Below are positions 35,629 through 46,042 of a stretch of DNA of 64,000 bases, in pieces. The stretch spans positions 8,157,181 to 8,221,180 of the forward strand of contig NC_064040.1 of assembly GCF_932526225.1 (NCBI RefSeq), in the 5' to 3' direction. How positions within the stretch are numbered: the first letter of the stretch is position 1; every line of letters begins with the position of its first letter. The translations under genes and the position numbers were made by a program. Source of the stretch: Nematostella vectensis. Lineage: Eukaryota; Cnidaria; Anthozoa; Actiniaria; Edwardsiidae. A model generated the notes under the pieces. The model worked only from the letters and a program-made list of their open reading frames with translations, was not told the DNA's origin and did not search any database.

Positions 35629-36028
35629 TCCTCTTCGTTCGGTGATCGGGCGCCATCTTGTATTTTGAACCCCTCTTCTTTCGATGATTGGGCGCCATCT
35701 TGTATTTTGAACCCCTCTTCGTTCGGTGATCGGGCGCCATCTTGTATTTTGAACCCCTCTTCGTTCGGTGATCGGGCGCCATCTTGTATTTTGAACCCCT
35801 CTTCGTTCGGTGATCGGGCGCCATCTTGTATTTTGAACCCCTCTTTGTTCGGTGATCGGGCGCCATCTTGTATTTTGAACCCCTCTTCGTTCGGTGATCG
35901 GGCGCCATCTTGTATTTTGAACCCCTCTTCGTTCGGTGATCGGGCGCCATCTTGTATTTTGAACCCCTCTTCGTTCGGTGATCGGGCGCCATCTTGTATT
36001 TTGAACCCCTCTTCTTTCGGTGATCGGG
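35629..36028. repeat. 42-bp tandem array with YY1-like core
   Basis: Nine units of exactly 42 bp. Each contains GGGCGCCATCTTGTATTTTG, at 35648 and every 42 bp to 35984, plus a partial unit. Because 42 is divisible by three and lacks stops, long artificial frames run through on both strands; they are not genes. GCCATCTTG is the core of the YY1 site. A lone inverted copy lies at 37168-37203. Confidence 0.95.
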
Positions 36029-37164
36029 GAAGATTCCGACCCTCCCCCAAAAAGGCGACTCGCCTCCAGAACAAAAAGAAGGTAAATCCATTAACTTCGT
36101 TCATGAAACTTTTCGGTCGTTTTCACGCTATTTTACGAAAGGGAAAAATAACTATTCAGGTACAGAATATTGAGAAAACGGGACATAACCTAGTCAAGCC
36201 ATGGGATACTCTTTATGACGGCACTTTCTACCAAGGGGGACCAAAAGATTTTATATTTGTATAAGCACTCTTGCTACGGTGCCGTGATGTACTAAAAATG
36301 AGAAAAAAATTGTTAACCGGTAGATGGCCTGAGTGTTGCTGTTTTCAGCATTTGTCCCTATAGCGCTGAGCACTATTTCGGGTTCAGAGCACTATTTCAC
36401 GACAGGGAGTGAAAAAACTACTACCTGAAAGGTACAGTAATTTACCTCCTAGGAGGAAATATTGAGAAAACGGAACATGCTGTGGGGAGACCCCCCGCGC
36501 GCCGAATCATTATGAGTGTGAGGGGGGGGGGGGGGGGGGGGGGGGGGATTAGCAGACAGTCCACGCAAGGGTCGGCGGAGCAGGCCTTTAAGCATCATCA
36601 AGTCAGGAGAGGTGTTGATTTCAAGCCCACATTCAAGGGGTATTTATAGTATTATGTATAGCGGGTCCGGGGGCATACTCTCCAGTGAAATGTTTGTCAT
36701 TATTGTTAATTAAAAGCTAAATAGCACCATTGGAGATCATTCTACCAGAATTCATATTTGTATATTTTTTCATACTACCAATCTGAAAAGTTAATAGTGG
36801 GGGAGTGACGTGAATCGAAATTCGAAAAACCGAGACTTCAAAAGAAAGGCGCCAGCCAAACGGAAGCCGTGAAAATGTGCAGGCAAGAGGTCCATCATAT
36901 TTATTATTTAATTTTTATGGGGTCTAGGATTCTCCCCAGAAAATTTTGAAATTCCAGAATATTAGGAGGCTCGGAAATTGACCAGAATACCTGTTCAAAA
37001 AAATAAGGCTCTCCCCTAACACCTGTTTAAAAATTGAGGCTCTCCCCCAAATTGGCGCTTAAAAAGTTGCAACCCTCCACCCAAGCATAGCAGCCCCCCC
37101 CCCCCCCCCCCCCCCCCCGTTAAATAATGATCCTTCTCTTTTTGTGCTCGCCCCCAGGAACCGC
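36029..37164. other. Repeat-flanked intergenic DNA with G and C runs
   Basis: Contains a G run at 36522-36547 and a C run near 37096-37118. 'atattgagaaaacgg' occurs twice, near 36168 and 36461. The stretch lies between the 42-bp array and its inverted lone copy, so it may be the body of one decayed foldback element. No coding sequence recognised. Confidence 0.45.
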
Positions 37165-37249
37165 GTGGCTCAAAATACAAGATGGCGCCCGACCAACGAA
37201 GAATTGGATTTTTCCGCGATCATAACAACAGTCACGAGTACCGCCTGCA

Positions 37250-37540
37250 AGCAGGCTATGTTTCGATAATCGTGAGATTTCACCAAATGTTGCGATAATC
37301 GCCACAGCAGAGATACTCTTTTTAATAAAAACCTGTTTAAAAACGTCCAGCCTGAGATTTCACCAAATGTTGCGATAATCGCCACAGCAGAGATACTCTT
37401 TTTTTATAAGAACCTGTTTTTATAAGAACGTCCAGCCTGAGATCCAGCAAATGTTGCGATAATCGCCACAGCATAGATGCTCTAATTTATAAGAACCTGT
37501 TTTTATAAGAACGTACAGCCTGAGATTTCACCAATTTCTA
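37250..37540. repeat. Tandem repeat, about 85-100 bp unit
   Basis: About three and a half units, each with 'aaatgttgcgataatcgcca', then 'cagcagagatactctttttt', then 'aagaacctgttt', then 'acgtccagcctgagat'. Unit length varies through duplication of the 'ttataagaacctgttt' segment. Non-coding. Confidence 0.9.
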
Positions 37541-38980
37541 AGTAGAACATTGAGATGTTGTGAGCAGAAAAACATAAAAATATGATAGTGCAATGATGCG
37601 TTCTAGAATGTAGATTACAATTGTGTTCATAATAACAACCTGTACACTGATACATCATTTGTTTAATTCTCTCTCTGCCACATAGTTATTTTTTATACAC
37701 TTTGATTTAAGAGCCCAGACTCAAACAGTTTTAACTGAACATTTGACGTTCTAATGAAAAAAGTGTGTATAGCTGGAACTTACGAAGCTGGCGGCGGCAA
37801 GAAAAACATTTCTAAAATTGCTTTTATCTTCTTAGCGTACAATTATAAACTAGTTTCAATGAACTTCTTCTTTAACTTTCAATAATTTGGCAAACATAAA
37901 ATAGCTCGCTTTACAGCGGAAACACGTTCCAGTCTTCAATAGACCGTTAAACTTAGAGTTTCCATATATCGCGTCGTGGTTTGGGAAAAAACGAATTAAT
38001 GCGTCAGTTCTTTGAATTTTTGATTGTCTTTTTGCCGTTATTTAGTTGCTTATCTTATTAAAAAAGCTGACAAAACAGGAAACGTGATCGCGTGGGCTTG
38101 GATCACGAACGCTCAATCCTTTGTCCCTTTCTTCGGCACGTGCGTGGCTCTTAAAAAGGTTGAAGTAGAGAAAAAATATATATAATCAATACTTAATTGA
38201 TGGCTAAAACTACCTGTTGACCTGTTATCCCTTTATGGAACTTAAGCGATGTGCCCTGGAGGCCTTTTTAGTCCCATGCGGCACAATGATACAGGTCCAA
38301 AGGCCGACCCCTGTAGCAGTCTACACATTGCACGCGCGGTGCTTCCCATTCAACAATGCCGGGGACCATTTACAAAGCGATAATCCTCCGTACACACCAA
38401 AATACTCAAATCTTTCACTGTAATCACTGAATCCCATACCCGTTTAAAAAGAACTGACTAAAAAAGAAATCTAAAGTTCAACATTAAAGGTCAAGTAGTT
38501 ATTTAGGGCCCCCGAATGGTCTTTGGTGAGCACTTGCAAGCTTGCGAGCACCCTGTTTTTTTTATGCGAGACCGCGAGCATTTTTAGTTGTTGAATAAAT
38601 CGAGCAGCGAGCACATCGAAAAATCTAAAAAAGCACGAAGAAAAATGCGCGAGCATTAGCCGAAAACTGCGAGCACATCGAAATGTCGTGGGACCATTTT
38701 GGGACCCTTTATTTGGCACCCCTTCCCTCGAAAGAGCAGAGTCAGTAAAATAATTTTGACCGCGCCATGACTCCTAATTCACCCCCAAAGAGGCAACAAA
38801 AAATATGCATTTTTCTATTCATTTATAATGCTTTTACCACAATGTTAATCTCTCGCTTCATCTTTTCCGTGTCTTAATTCTTTCAAATTCAAATTGCACG
38901 ATGCTGTTCGACTGTAGTAAATGATGATGTAATAATTATCTTTTCAAGCTCTACCCCAAATAGTGGTGGGCTCTCTTTCA
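37541..38980. other. Intergenic, no gene seen
   Basis: AT-rich. Near 38500-38700 a segment has several 'gcgagcac' motifs in both orientations and matching ends ('agggcccccgaatggtc' / 'gggaccattttgggaccc'), suggesting a small decayed MITE. No gene is supported. Confidence 0.4.
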
Positions 38981-38994
38981 TTTGCGCGCCAAAA
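38981..38994. promoter_or_regulatory. E2F-type site
   Basis: TTTGCGCGCCAAAA closely matches the E2F consensus (TTTSSCGC with inverted overlap). Three copies of a 17-bp motif, 'catttacgagttacaag', follow at about 39016-39065. A possible start exon is at 39197. Together they look like a small promoter of a cell-cycle type gene (inference). Confidence 0.4.
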
Positions 38995-39196
38995 TTTACC
39001 AGTTGCGTGTGCGCATCATTTACGAGTTACAAGCATTTACGAGTTACAAGCATTTACGAGTTATTGGGGGGACTTCTGTGTCAATGGATCGTCGTATAAA
39101 CTTTTTGTCTATGAGAATACTCAAGAAAAAAAACGCGTTCTTACGTATGTCTGCTATTTTTATCAGACTTTACTTTCACAATCGTGCACCAGCAAC

Positions 39197-39419
39197 ATGT
39201 CAGAAAGCGAAGGAAAAGTAAGAAGTTCTATTTTGATGACAATTTTTGATTAAAAAAAATCATTCATTACGGGCCAGAGTCAATGCATTTTAATATCTAC
39301 ATACAAACTGGTCGTTTTAGCCGTTCGCGAGGTCTTGTGGTTGTTTTTTTACTTAGGATGCTATTGCGCAAAGGCAAGCCCAACAGAAATGTGTATCTGT
39401 CGAAAGTGCTACAAAATGA
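39197..39419 (+). CDS. Candidate small two-exon gene (doubtful)
   Basis: ATG at 39197 opens seven codons (MSESEGK) ending at a good donor GTAAGA at 39218. A strong acceptor (ttttttacttag) precedes 39357. Joined in phase, the second exon gives 20 more codons and a stop at 39417. Alternatively the second exon is read in another frame (to 39555, with a basic, helix-like protein), which would need a different first exon. Neither product is recognised. Support comes mainly from the E2F-type promoter site and splice signals. Confidence 0.25.
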
Positions 39420-40086
39420 ATTTAATTATTTTGCCCGTTCCATTGAGAATCTCTTAAATGAGCATGTATTGCACTTGCATCTTAGCGAGAGAACCAATAA
39501 TGATATCGCTCGAAATGGGGCCCGCACTTTCGAAAGGTTAACAGCCCGAAACTGAAATAGCCACCAGTTATTTCCTTGTGGCCTCATGTGGAATTTGATA
39601 AACGAGCTGTAAACAGGATGCGAAATAATGCTTTTCAAGACTCAAATAATTTTTAACAGATTCATAAGTCGACGTATTGTAATGAGTCAAGACTTGGAAT
39701 GCAATCTATTCTTCTAGCTCCATGATCAATATTCATGTGATCAAAACCTACAAAGAATTACCTGCTAGCCATCAATAGCCTGCCAAAAAAATAACCAGTT
39801 CGATTTGAATATAATTTTTTATGCCTGATTTCTTATCTTTGGTATGTTAGAAATGCTGAAGGGAAGACATTTTTACAGGAAAGCACGTTGCGGCGCAAAA
39901 AGACAAAGAGTGAACTAATAAACGAAGAAGTAAAGACCTGTTAAAACATAACTTAACACAGATATGTAAAACGTTTTTTTTTAATAAATCTTAATTGACA
40001 TCTCTATATAGATGCCAAATATACATATATAAGTAATACTTTGGATTCTGCCAAAGGAATTTGTAATAAAAATATCTCAAATATTT

Positions 40087-41451
40087 TCACACAGCTACCT
40101 TACAAAATGGGAACCTTGCTTTAAAATTACTTATACCCTCTCTGCTAATCCCAATGCAGTCTGTAACATCTAAAGAATCAAGCCACGGTAGCGCCTGGCC
40201 CATCTCTAGTAATTGGTTGTCTGTCTCTACTATTTCAGTGAAGGATATATCAAGACTCATGATGCATCCTAGGTCCTCAAAACAGGACTTCAGCCCTGCA
40301 TAGCTCAATTTGCCACACCCACTCACGGAGAGGGAAGAGAGCTCTGTGTTCTCGCAGATATACTTGAGTCCTTTGTCTGTTATATCGGCGAACGCGATGC
40401 CTAAGAGTCGAAAATCTTCGCAGGCATAATGTCCGATCATAAAGGCGCTGGCGTCCGTTATTCCTCGTTCATGGTTGTCCGAGTTGTGAACGACTAGGGA
40501 TTCCAGCTTGCGGCAACTTTGCATCAACTTAAAAATTCCGACATCACTGACTTGGGAAAATTCGAGGGACAAATCTTCGATATTAGGGATGTATTCAGCT
40601 ATTACTAGCAAAGCATTGTCAGAGATTTGTCCATTTGAAAGATGTAGGCAACGAATGTCACAAAAGCGCGCAAGAGCGGTTACCCCTATATCAGTGATTT
40701 CGTGATCACGGTCACAATAGTCAACTACAAATTGCTGGATTTGCCGGCATTTCGACGCCGCGTACACCAAAGAGAGATCGCTTAACAAAACTTGATTATA
40801 CCTTAGTGTAAGTTCTTTTAACTTTCTGCATCCATCCGCAAGAGTGATCAACATTTTATCTGTAAGAGCGTCTATAGAACCACTCTCATCTTCATCCAGG
40901 CAAGACTCGTAAACAATCAATGTCTCTAAATCGGCACAATTTCCAGCTATACAATTCAACGTCGCTTGGGTCACGGCTCGCGAGTAGGCATAGATCCTTT
41001 TCAATAGTTGGTTATTCTTAACAACGGCCACCAGTCCCTTTGAAGTAATATTTTCCATAGGGAGCTTCAAACTTGTCAATTTAAAACTGTTTTGAGCGAG
41101 AGCAATGCAACCTCTATCTGATACAAGCCGGCAATCTTTGATTGAAAGTTTACGAACATTTGGGCAAAACATAGATAAATACTTGACGGCTTCGTTGTCG
41201 ATGCTCGTACAGCCTTCTAAGTCTATGCTCAAGATGTAACTATTAGTCCGCGGAACTAGCCTACGAACCAGGCTTCCAGTGACTTTGCCTGAATGCGACG
41301 AAGAGAACCATAACTTCCGCCATAAGCTTATGTCGTAGCATAGTCGATACCATCGCTTCGATACCCTGCTGCAAGATATTAGTCGAGGATAGCGTAGAAA
41401 CGATAAAATGAAGACGATCACGGAGTCCGGTAGAGCGCTGATGTCCGCCAT
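40087..41451 (-). CDS. F-box and leucine-rich repeat protein
   Basis: A 454-residue single-exon protein. The F-box is near residues 3-46 (ISALPDSVIVFILSFL...RVSKRWYRLCYD...LW); it would bind Skp1 in an SCF ubiquitin ligase. The rest is about a dozen leucine-rich repeats of the Cys-containing/FBXL type (patterns such as LSLEFSQVSDVGIFKLM, LGIAFADITDKGLKYI), which select the substrate. I start at the ATG at 41451 (MADISALPD), because the longer frame upstream opens only with TTG. Closest in style to FBXL2/FBXL20-like proteins, but I cannot name the orthologue. The upstream ~400 bp is shared with the divergent snoRNA host gene. Nucleus or cytoplasm. Confidence 0.9.
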   Translation of the reverse strand: MADISALPDSVIVFILSFLRYPRLISCSRVSKRWYRLCYDISLWRKLWFSSSHSGKVTGSLVRRLVPRTNSYILSIDLEGCTSIDNEAVKYLSMFCPNVRKLSIKDCRLVSDRGCIALAQNSFKLTSLKLPMENITSKGLVAVVKNNQLLKRIYAYSRAVTQATLNCIAGNCADLETLIVYESCLDEDESGSIDALTDKMLITLADGCRKLKELTLRYNQVLLSDLSLVYAASKCRQIQQFVVDYCDRDHEITDIGVTALARFCDIRCLHLSNGQISDNALLVIAEYIPNIEDLSLEFSQVSDVGIFKLMQSCRKLESLVVHNSDNHERGITDASAFMIGHYACEDFRLLGIAFADITDKGLKYICENTELSSLSVSGCGKLSYAGLKSCFEDLGCIMSLDISFTEIVETDNQLLEMGQALPWLDSLDVTDCIGISREGISNFKARFPFCKVAV

Positions 41452-41854
41452 CCGTACCAGCAGGTAGAATAGTCTTTGTTCCTTCGGGCTTTCGTGGCCT
41501 TTTGTCCCTTGCAATCTGCATTGATTTTCCCGCGCATTGTTTACGAGCCTCGACCTCGATCATCGATTCTTGCCGCTTCGTAATAGGAAGATTCTAAGGG
41601 GGAGGGGGGCGAGTAGCATCGATTAAGCATGCCATAATTCATAATGCTTAAAAAATAATAAAAACTTCAAATACCATTGAATAGCTAGAACATAAAGCTT
41701 AGTTATTGTTGATTTTTGTAACGATTCAATTAAATGTTACGGCAATTCTGGAGAAGATTAATAAATACTAGTTACCCCTCCCCAAGCCACTAAGGTCAAT
41801 GCATAAATAATTACATGAAATAATTAACCTCGCTCTCGAGCCGTCTATCATGTA
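41452..41854. promoter_or_regulatory. Probable bidirectional promoter region
   Basis: About 400 bp separate the F-box gene start (minus) from the YY1-type element at 41855 (plus). The interval has no coding frame of note. It likely drives both the F-box gene and the snoRNA host transcript; start sites are not resolvable by eye. Confidence 0.4.
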
Positions 41855-41867
41855 GCCGCCATGTTGG
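41855..41867 (+). promoter_or_regulatory. YY1-type element at host gene start
   Basis: GCCGCCATGTTGG matches the YY1 site commonly found just downstream of metazoan transcription starts. It precedes the snoRNA-bearing transcript unit. The ATG within it opens only a very short frame (stop after five codons), consistent with a non-coding RNA. Confidence 0.4.
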
Positions 41868-43188
41868 ATCGGAAGAAATGTAGCGGGTGGCAAAATGCTG
41901 CGAGTAAAACGTTTTTGTCCATCTAAAAGGCAAGTGTTCCCCAAATTTCACAAACTGCGCCCAACATACGACTATTAGCCGCACAAGCTGACGGTTATCA
42001 GATAGATATTATCGTCTTTGGTGGTAAATTTTACGCACTTTAGTTTCGAAGGCACTTTCTCACAAACACGTGGATGAGATATGGCCGTGAGTTTACACCA
42101 AAGTATTTGTCTTTTTTTTTAACAATGCTCGATGTTTCGTTGCTAGTAAACGACTTTTACGGGTGACAGATTTTACCATTAGCCTTATCACCTGGGGGAA
42201 AGCTAATTCGCCCATTAATTTTCGCTTTTTCTATGTTCAACTTTGCTCTCTTTCCACTGTGAGGAAACTGTGATAAGGCTAACTTATCCGAATTTTCCCG
42301 GTGGGCTGAATTATGGCTTTATTAACAATTTTTACTTCATTATATTTAACCGGCTTAATTTCCTAAGAGTAAAAGGAATTCTTGCTTAGCATATGCATTA
42401 CAAAGACGGAAAAAAGACCTCTAAATTCTGTTCCCCCACTCTATTACCCCCCCCCCCCTTTCCAAAAAAAAAAAAGGTCCCCTAGACTCAGCTTCAGCAG
42501 ATTATAAAAACAAAAACAAATGTGAGAATTTCTGCTGTAATGTATCTGGTATTCTTGTATGTTATGTTTACCAATGTGGTGGTATTGATACTTTGTCTAG
42601 ACTTGATCATTTAAATATATACTGTGGGGTTATGTTGACAGCAACTCTAAACAACTACAGGGTTGTACAACCTGATTACCCTCTACCATTTACCTTGATG
42701 TTTCCTGTTATTTCAAAGTCATGCATGTCTTGCCATTCGGGCAAAGTAATGTCATACTGTATTGTGGGAACTACATTCAAACTCTTATGTTCCACACAAA
42801 TCCTTTAAGTTTTATTTTTACAACAACATTACAGTGCATCTTCCATTAAGTGTTTCTGGATTTAACGGGTGCTGTTGTATAAAGGGCTCTTGTTTTCACA
42901 ATATGAAGTTGAATCAGTTAAAGATATAATTCTAGTGGGGTCCCAGAGGTGTTCTTTGGGGTAAGTGTTAATAAATGTATTTGGGAAATTCTAAGAAAAA
43001 AACATTGAAAAATACCTGCACACTAAAAAGTGCTACCCTAAAAGAATATCCCAGAAGCCTTGATATAGAAATCCTAATAGAAAAGCCTAATTCCTCTCAG
43101 ATACCCCTAAAAAATACCTGAGGCCTATTAGTGTCATAGCCTAAGATCCATCCTGGATCCCCCCTACTTAGAAATTATGTACATTCTC

Positions 43189-43271
43189 AGTCAGCGTGAT
43201 GAAACATTCTCTTAACCATCTTTCGGGACAGAATATTCCTGTTGATACCTTATATTCTGAAGTCTGACTGA
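43189..43271 (+). ncRNA. Box C/D snoRNA, U32/snR39-type guide, copy 1
   Basis: A terminal stem (TCAG/CTGA), box C GTGATGA, guide ACCATCTTTCGGG, a D'-like CAGA, a C'-like GTTGATA and box D CTGA occur in the right order. The guide is complementary to 5'-CCCGAAAGATGGT-3' of eukaryotic 28S rRNA. Vertebrate SNORD32/SNORD51 and yeast snR39/snR59 target this same rRNA stretch. The methylated base cannot be fixed, because D' is irregular. The end is 72 nt from the acceptor of the next exon. Confidence 0.8.
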
Positions 43272-44162
43272 ATCATTTGACTCATCTGGGGCATTTATGT
43301 TTTGTTTTCATAACCTCACATTGTCACTACTCTTGATTTCCAGGCTCGCTGCTGACCCTGTATACTGTAATTGAAATATTATAGAGGTAGGTTGGCATTT
43401 ACAACTGACTCTCAATACACTTATCTTTACAATAATATTATTGAGTTTCTTTTGTGTTTTTGAACTCCCTATCCACATACAGTGGAACATCAATAAAATA
43501 ACATGGCGAAGAATGCGAAATACATAGGATTGTTACAATCAAGAAAAATGTCACAGGGCGACCTGCTGTGAACATGAAAAATGTGTGGAATGTTTGCTGT
43601 CTTCTGAGAGCTTGGCAAGAGGTGCTAAGACTTGTTGAGAGATGTTGATTGTGAATGGCTTTAGATTTGTGGTTAATGTTTACTTTTTACCTAAAAACTC
43701 AAGTTGATATACCCCTGTTTCTCAGAAATGATGCAGAAAACACTACACCAATTCCAATTCCTTGCAGAATTAATGTTGTCTTTTCTTGTCATAACATTTG
43801 CATGAGCACTGCTGTCATTTAAAAAGTGAAATTCCATTAAATATTACTTTCCTTTTTTTACAGACGTGGATTGACTAGGGTAAAAATCGAATTTTTCTAG
43901 TTTGTTTGTTATCCTGTAATGGTCTCACTCATGAATCCATGGCTGTCAAAAGACAAGCAGAGACCACCAGAGCTCTATCAGCTTTTTTAAGCTTTATCTC
44001 TGGCGTCTCTTTGGGTGACGTTTCAATTGGATAATAGAGCTTATTTTGTTTCAAACCTCTCACAACCAGCTTCCCTCTTTTAAGCAACCACCTACTTCAG
44101 CACATTGACAGCCTTGTAAATCTGGCTATAATTGAGTTGGAAAATCTGTAGATATCTCAATA

Positions 44163-44250
44163 GTCAGTCAGCATGATGAAACATTCTCTTAACCATCTTT
44201 CGGGACAGAATATCCCTGTTGATACCGTATATTCTGATATCTGACTGACT
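44163..44250 (+). ncRNA. Box C/D snoRNA, U32/snR39-type guide, copy 2
   Basis: Nearly the same as copy 1: stem AGTCAG/CTGACT, box C ATGATGA, the identical 13-nt guide, D'-like CAGA, C'-like GTTGATA, box D CTGA at 44241. A repeated 'agtcagtca' precedes it. It ends 68 nt before the 3' splice site at 44318. Confidence 0.8.
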
Positions 44251-44773
44251 CATTAGCCTCATTAGAGTTGTTAGACTTATTTTCATAACCTTACATTGTT
44301 ACTGCAATTGGTTTCAGATTTCCTGTCCACTAGATGTAAAAGAAGCTAAGGTTTGTTATCTTTATTTGTCACTGATTATTAGTTTTATACTGGGTTATCC
44401 ATACTCTTGAATCTTGATTGAATATTCTTGATTTAAGAAAGTGCTTATACCTAATTACAAAAACATTGTCTGTGCAAACAGCAAATCCAATTTCAACCTA
44501 GTGCAGAAAAATACAGAACAATTATACAGTAATCCATTGAAAGCCTTCAATGTCTGGCTCTGGCATCAACAGGGTTTATTTATAGCTCTCATGTTTACAA
44601 ATAACTAGTACCCACAAGGAGCTGTCTTGGAAATGCCATTTGTCATTTGTCCCTTGCACTGAGAAAGTTTTCTAAATTGGGTATTAGTTTATGTTGGTGA
44701 TTGCTTTGTCTTGGTTTATGACTTGTATGCGAAACCTCCAACCTGCCAAGGGTACTAGTAGAAGAATCAACCA

Positions 44774-44855
44774 ATCAGTCAGCATGATGAAACTCCATTT
44801 TAACCATCTTTCGGGACAGAATATCCCATGTTGAGCTTTTCTTCTGAGGACTGAT
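44774..44855 (+). ncRNA. Box C/D snoRNA, U32/snR39-type guide, copy 3
   Basis: Stem ATCAGTC/GACTGAT, box C ATGATGA, the same 13-nt guide, and box D CTGA at 44844. The sequences between D' and D differ from copies 1 and 2 ('cccatgttgagcttttctt'), so any second target may differ. It ends 78 nt before the acceptor at 44933. Confidence 0.75.
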
Positions 44856-45000
44856 AAATGTAATAGGTACTTAATCTTGAGGAGATCTGCATACTTATTT
44901 TCTTAAAACTATTCTTTTGATTTTTGTTTTCAGACTATTGTTGGCCATCTACTTCTGCAGTAATGCTTTAAAACTGCCTTCCCTTAGGCTAATTATATGA

Positions 45001-45526
45001 TAATGTTGCAATGGTTTGTATTGAAATATTTATCTTAGAATTCTCCCAAAAAGGACTCACATTCAAGGAATACAATACTGGTTTTCTACTACTCTCTTTT
45101 ACTAGTATTCAGTTTTCTTGCACATAAGAGATTGTATGTATTGTAACATCCTAAACCCGAAGGTCCCAACTTGTCCCTTTTAAGGTGTGTACTTCAGTAA
45201 AGCATATTGCTTAAAAAGGTTATAGCCAAGGTGTGCTGGAAAACACATGGTTTGGTTGTCACTTAGAGGGGATTGGGTGTCTGCTCTCCTGTAGGCGTTG
45301 AAATTGAGTTAAAAAACCCAGAGGAAATTTGTTATTTGGCCACCAATTTGTAAAATACATGGAGGATTGTGAAAAAGGGGCACCACCCCCCACCCCCACC
45401 ATTTTCACTCACAATCTTTCATTTTCAAATATCAGTCATCCATGTCCACAATGGTGGCCATAAAAGTGGAATGCCGGTTTTCCTTGCCTAATAAAATCTC
45501 TAATGCTCAGTTCAAACATCGTATTA
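45001..45526. other. Downstream of snoRNA host, no gene seen
   Basis: AT-rich sequence that probably includes the 3' end of the host transcript. No coding frame or transposon end recognised before the MITE at 45527. Confidence 0.35.
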
Positions 45527-45708
45527 AGCCCCGTGCAAATTGCGCCAGCACCTGCCAGCATTGCTGGCGAATTGTCGCTTGACTGACTATAGGACAATGA
45601 AAAGTCAAAATGGGAAATGGACTTTCTGACATTTCCTTTGTCTTGTGGTCAGTTGAGCAAGAATTCACCAGCAATGCTGGCGGGTGTTGGCGCAGTTTGC
45701 ACAGGGCT
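45527..45708. mobile_element. Harbinger-like MITE, copy 3
   Basis: A full-length family member of 182 bp with ends AGCCCCGTGCAAATTGCG and its complement, flanked by TTA on both sides. The internal palindrome contains 'tgacatttcctttgtcttgt'. Intergenic. Confidence 0.85.
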
Positions 45709-45965
45709 TTATCCACAAGCTGTATTCAATGCAAATGCATGCTAATGAATCAAGTCTGTTGTTTCGTCTTTATTTGCATTGAATATGGCACATTGATAAT
45801 ACAATGTTTGAACTTAGTCTAACGCCTACAGAATATTGTGAATGGGCTTCTTTAACTTTAATGAAGTCTGATATCTGACTCCGGAGTGGGAGTGTGTCAA
45901 TTCTCAAGGGGAAAAATATTTTGTTTTTACTTCTAAAGAGCAAACCAGCTAAGACTAGTTAAGTG

Positions 45966-46042
45966 CATCCTCGGAAACCCAGGGGTATTTTTCTCTAACG
46001 TTTCACACGTTAGAGGAAAATACCCCTGGGTTTCCGAGGATG
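45966..46042. repeat. 36-bp near-perfect hairpin
   Basis: Two 36-nt arms, beginning CATCCTCGGAAACCCAGGGG, pair with a single mismatch around a 5-nt loop. The tight loop and stem length suggest a tiny palindromic MITE. A structured RNA is possible if transcribed. Confidence 0.85.

Larger units (their letters stand above)
41868..45000 (+). ncRNA. Probable non-coding snoRNA host gene
   Basis: Short exons bounded by splice signals alternate with introns that carry box C/D snoRNAs. Exon candidates: 43344-43386 (gatttccag / gtaggt), a tiny one at 43864-43879 (tttttttacag / gtaaaa), 44319-44350 (ggtttcag / gtttgt), and a last exon from 44934 (tttgttttcag). Each snoRNA ends 68-78 nt before its 3' splice site, the spacing known for intronic box C/D snoRNAs. 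Joined exons show no long open frame, as in GAS5 or UHG-type hosts. First exon and polyadenylation site are not resolved. Confidence 0.6.

Noticed and set aside
35570..36264. Open frames of 160-200 codons on both strands with 14-residue repeats
   Set aside because: The 42-bp unit is divisible by three and stop-free, so all such frames are products of the satellite.
42593..42808. 71-codon frame in the snoRNA host region
   Set aside because: No domain, no splice context, AT-driven composition; the host appears non-coding.
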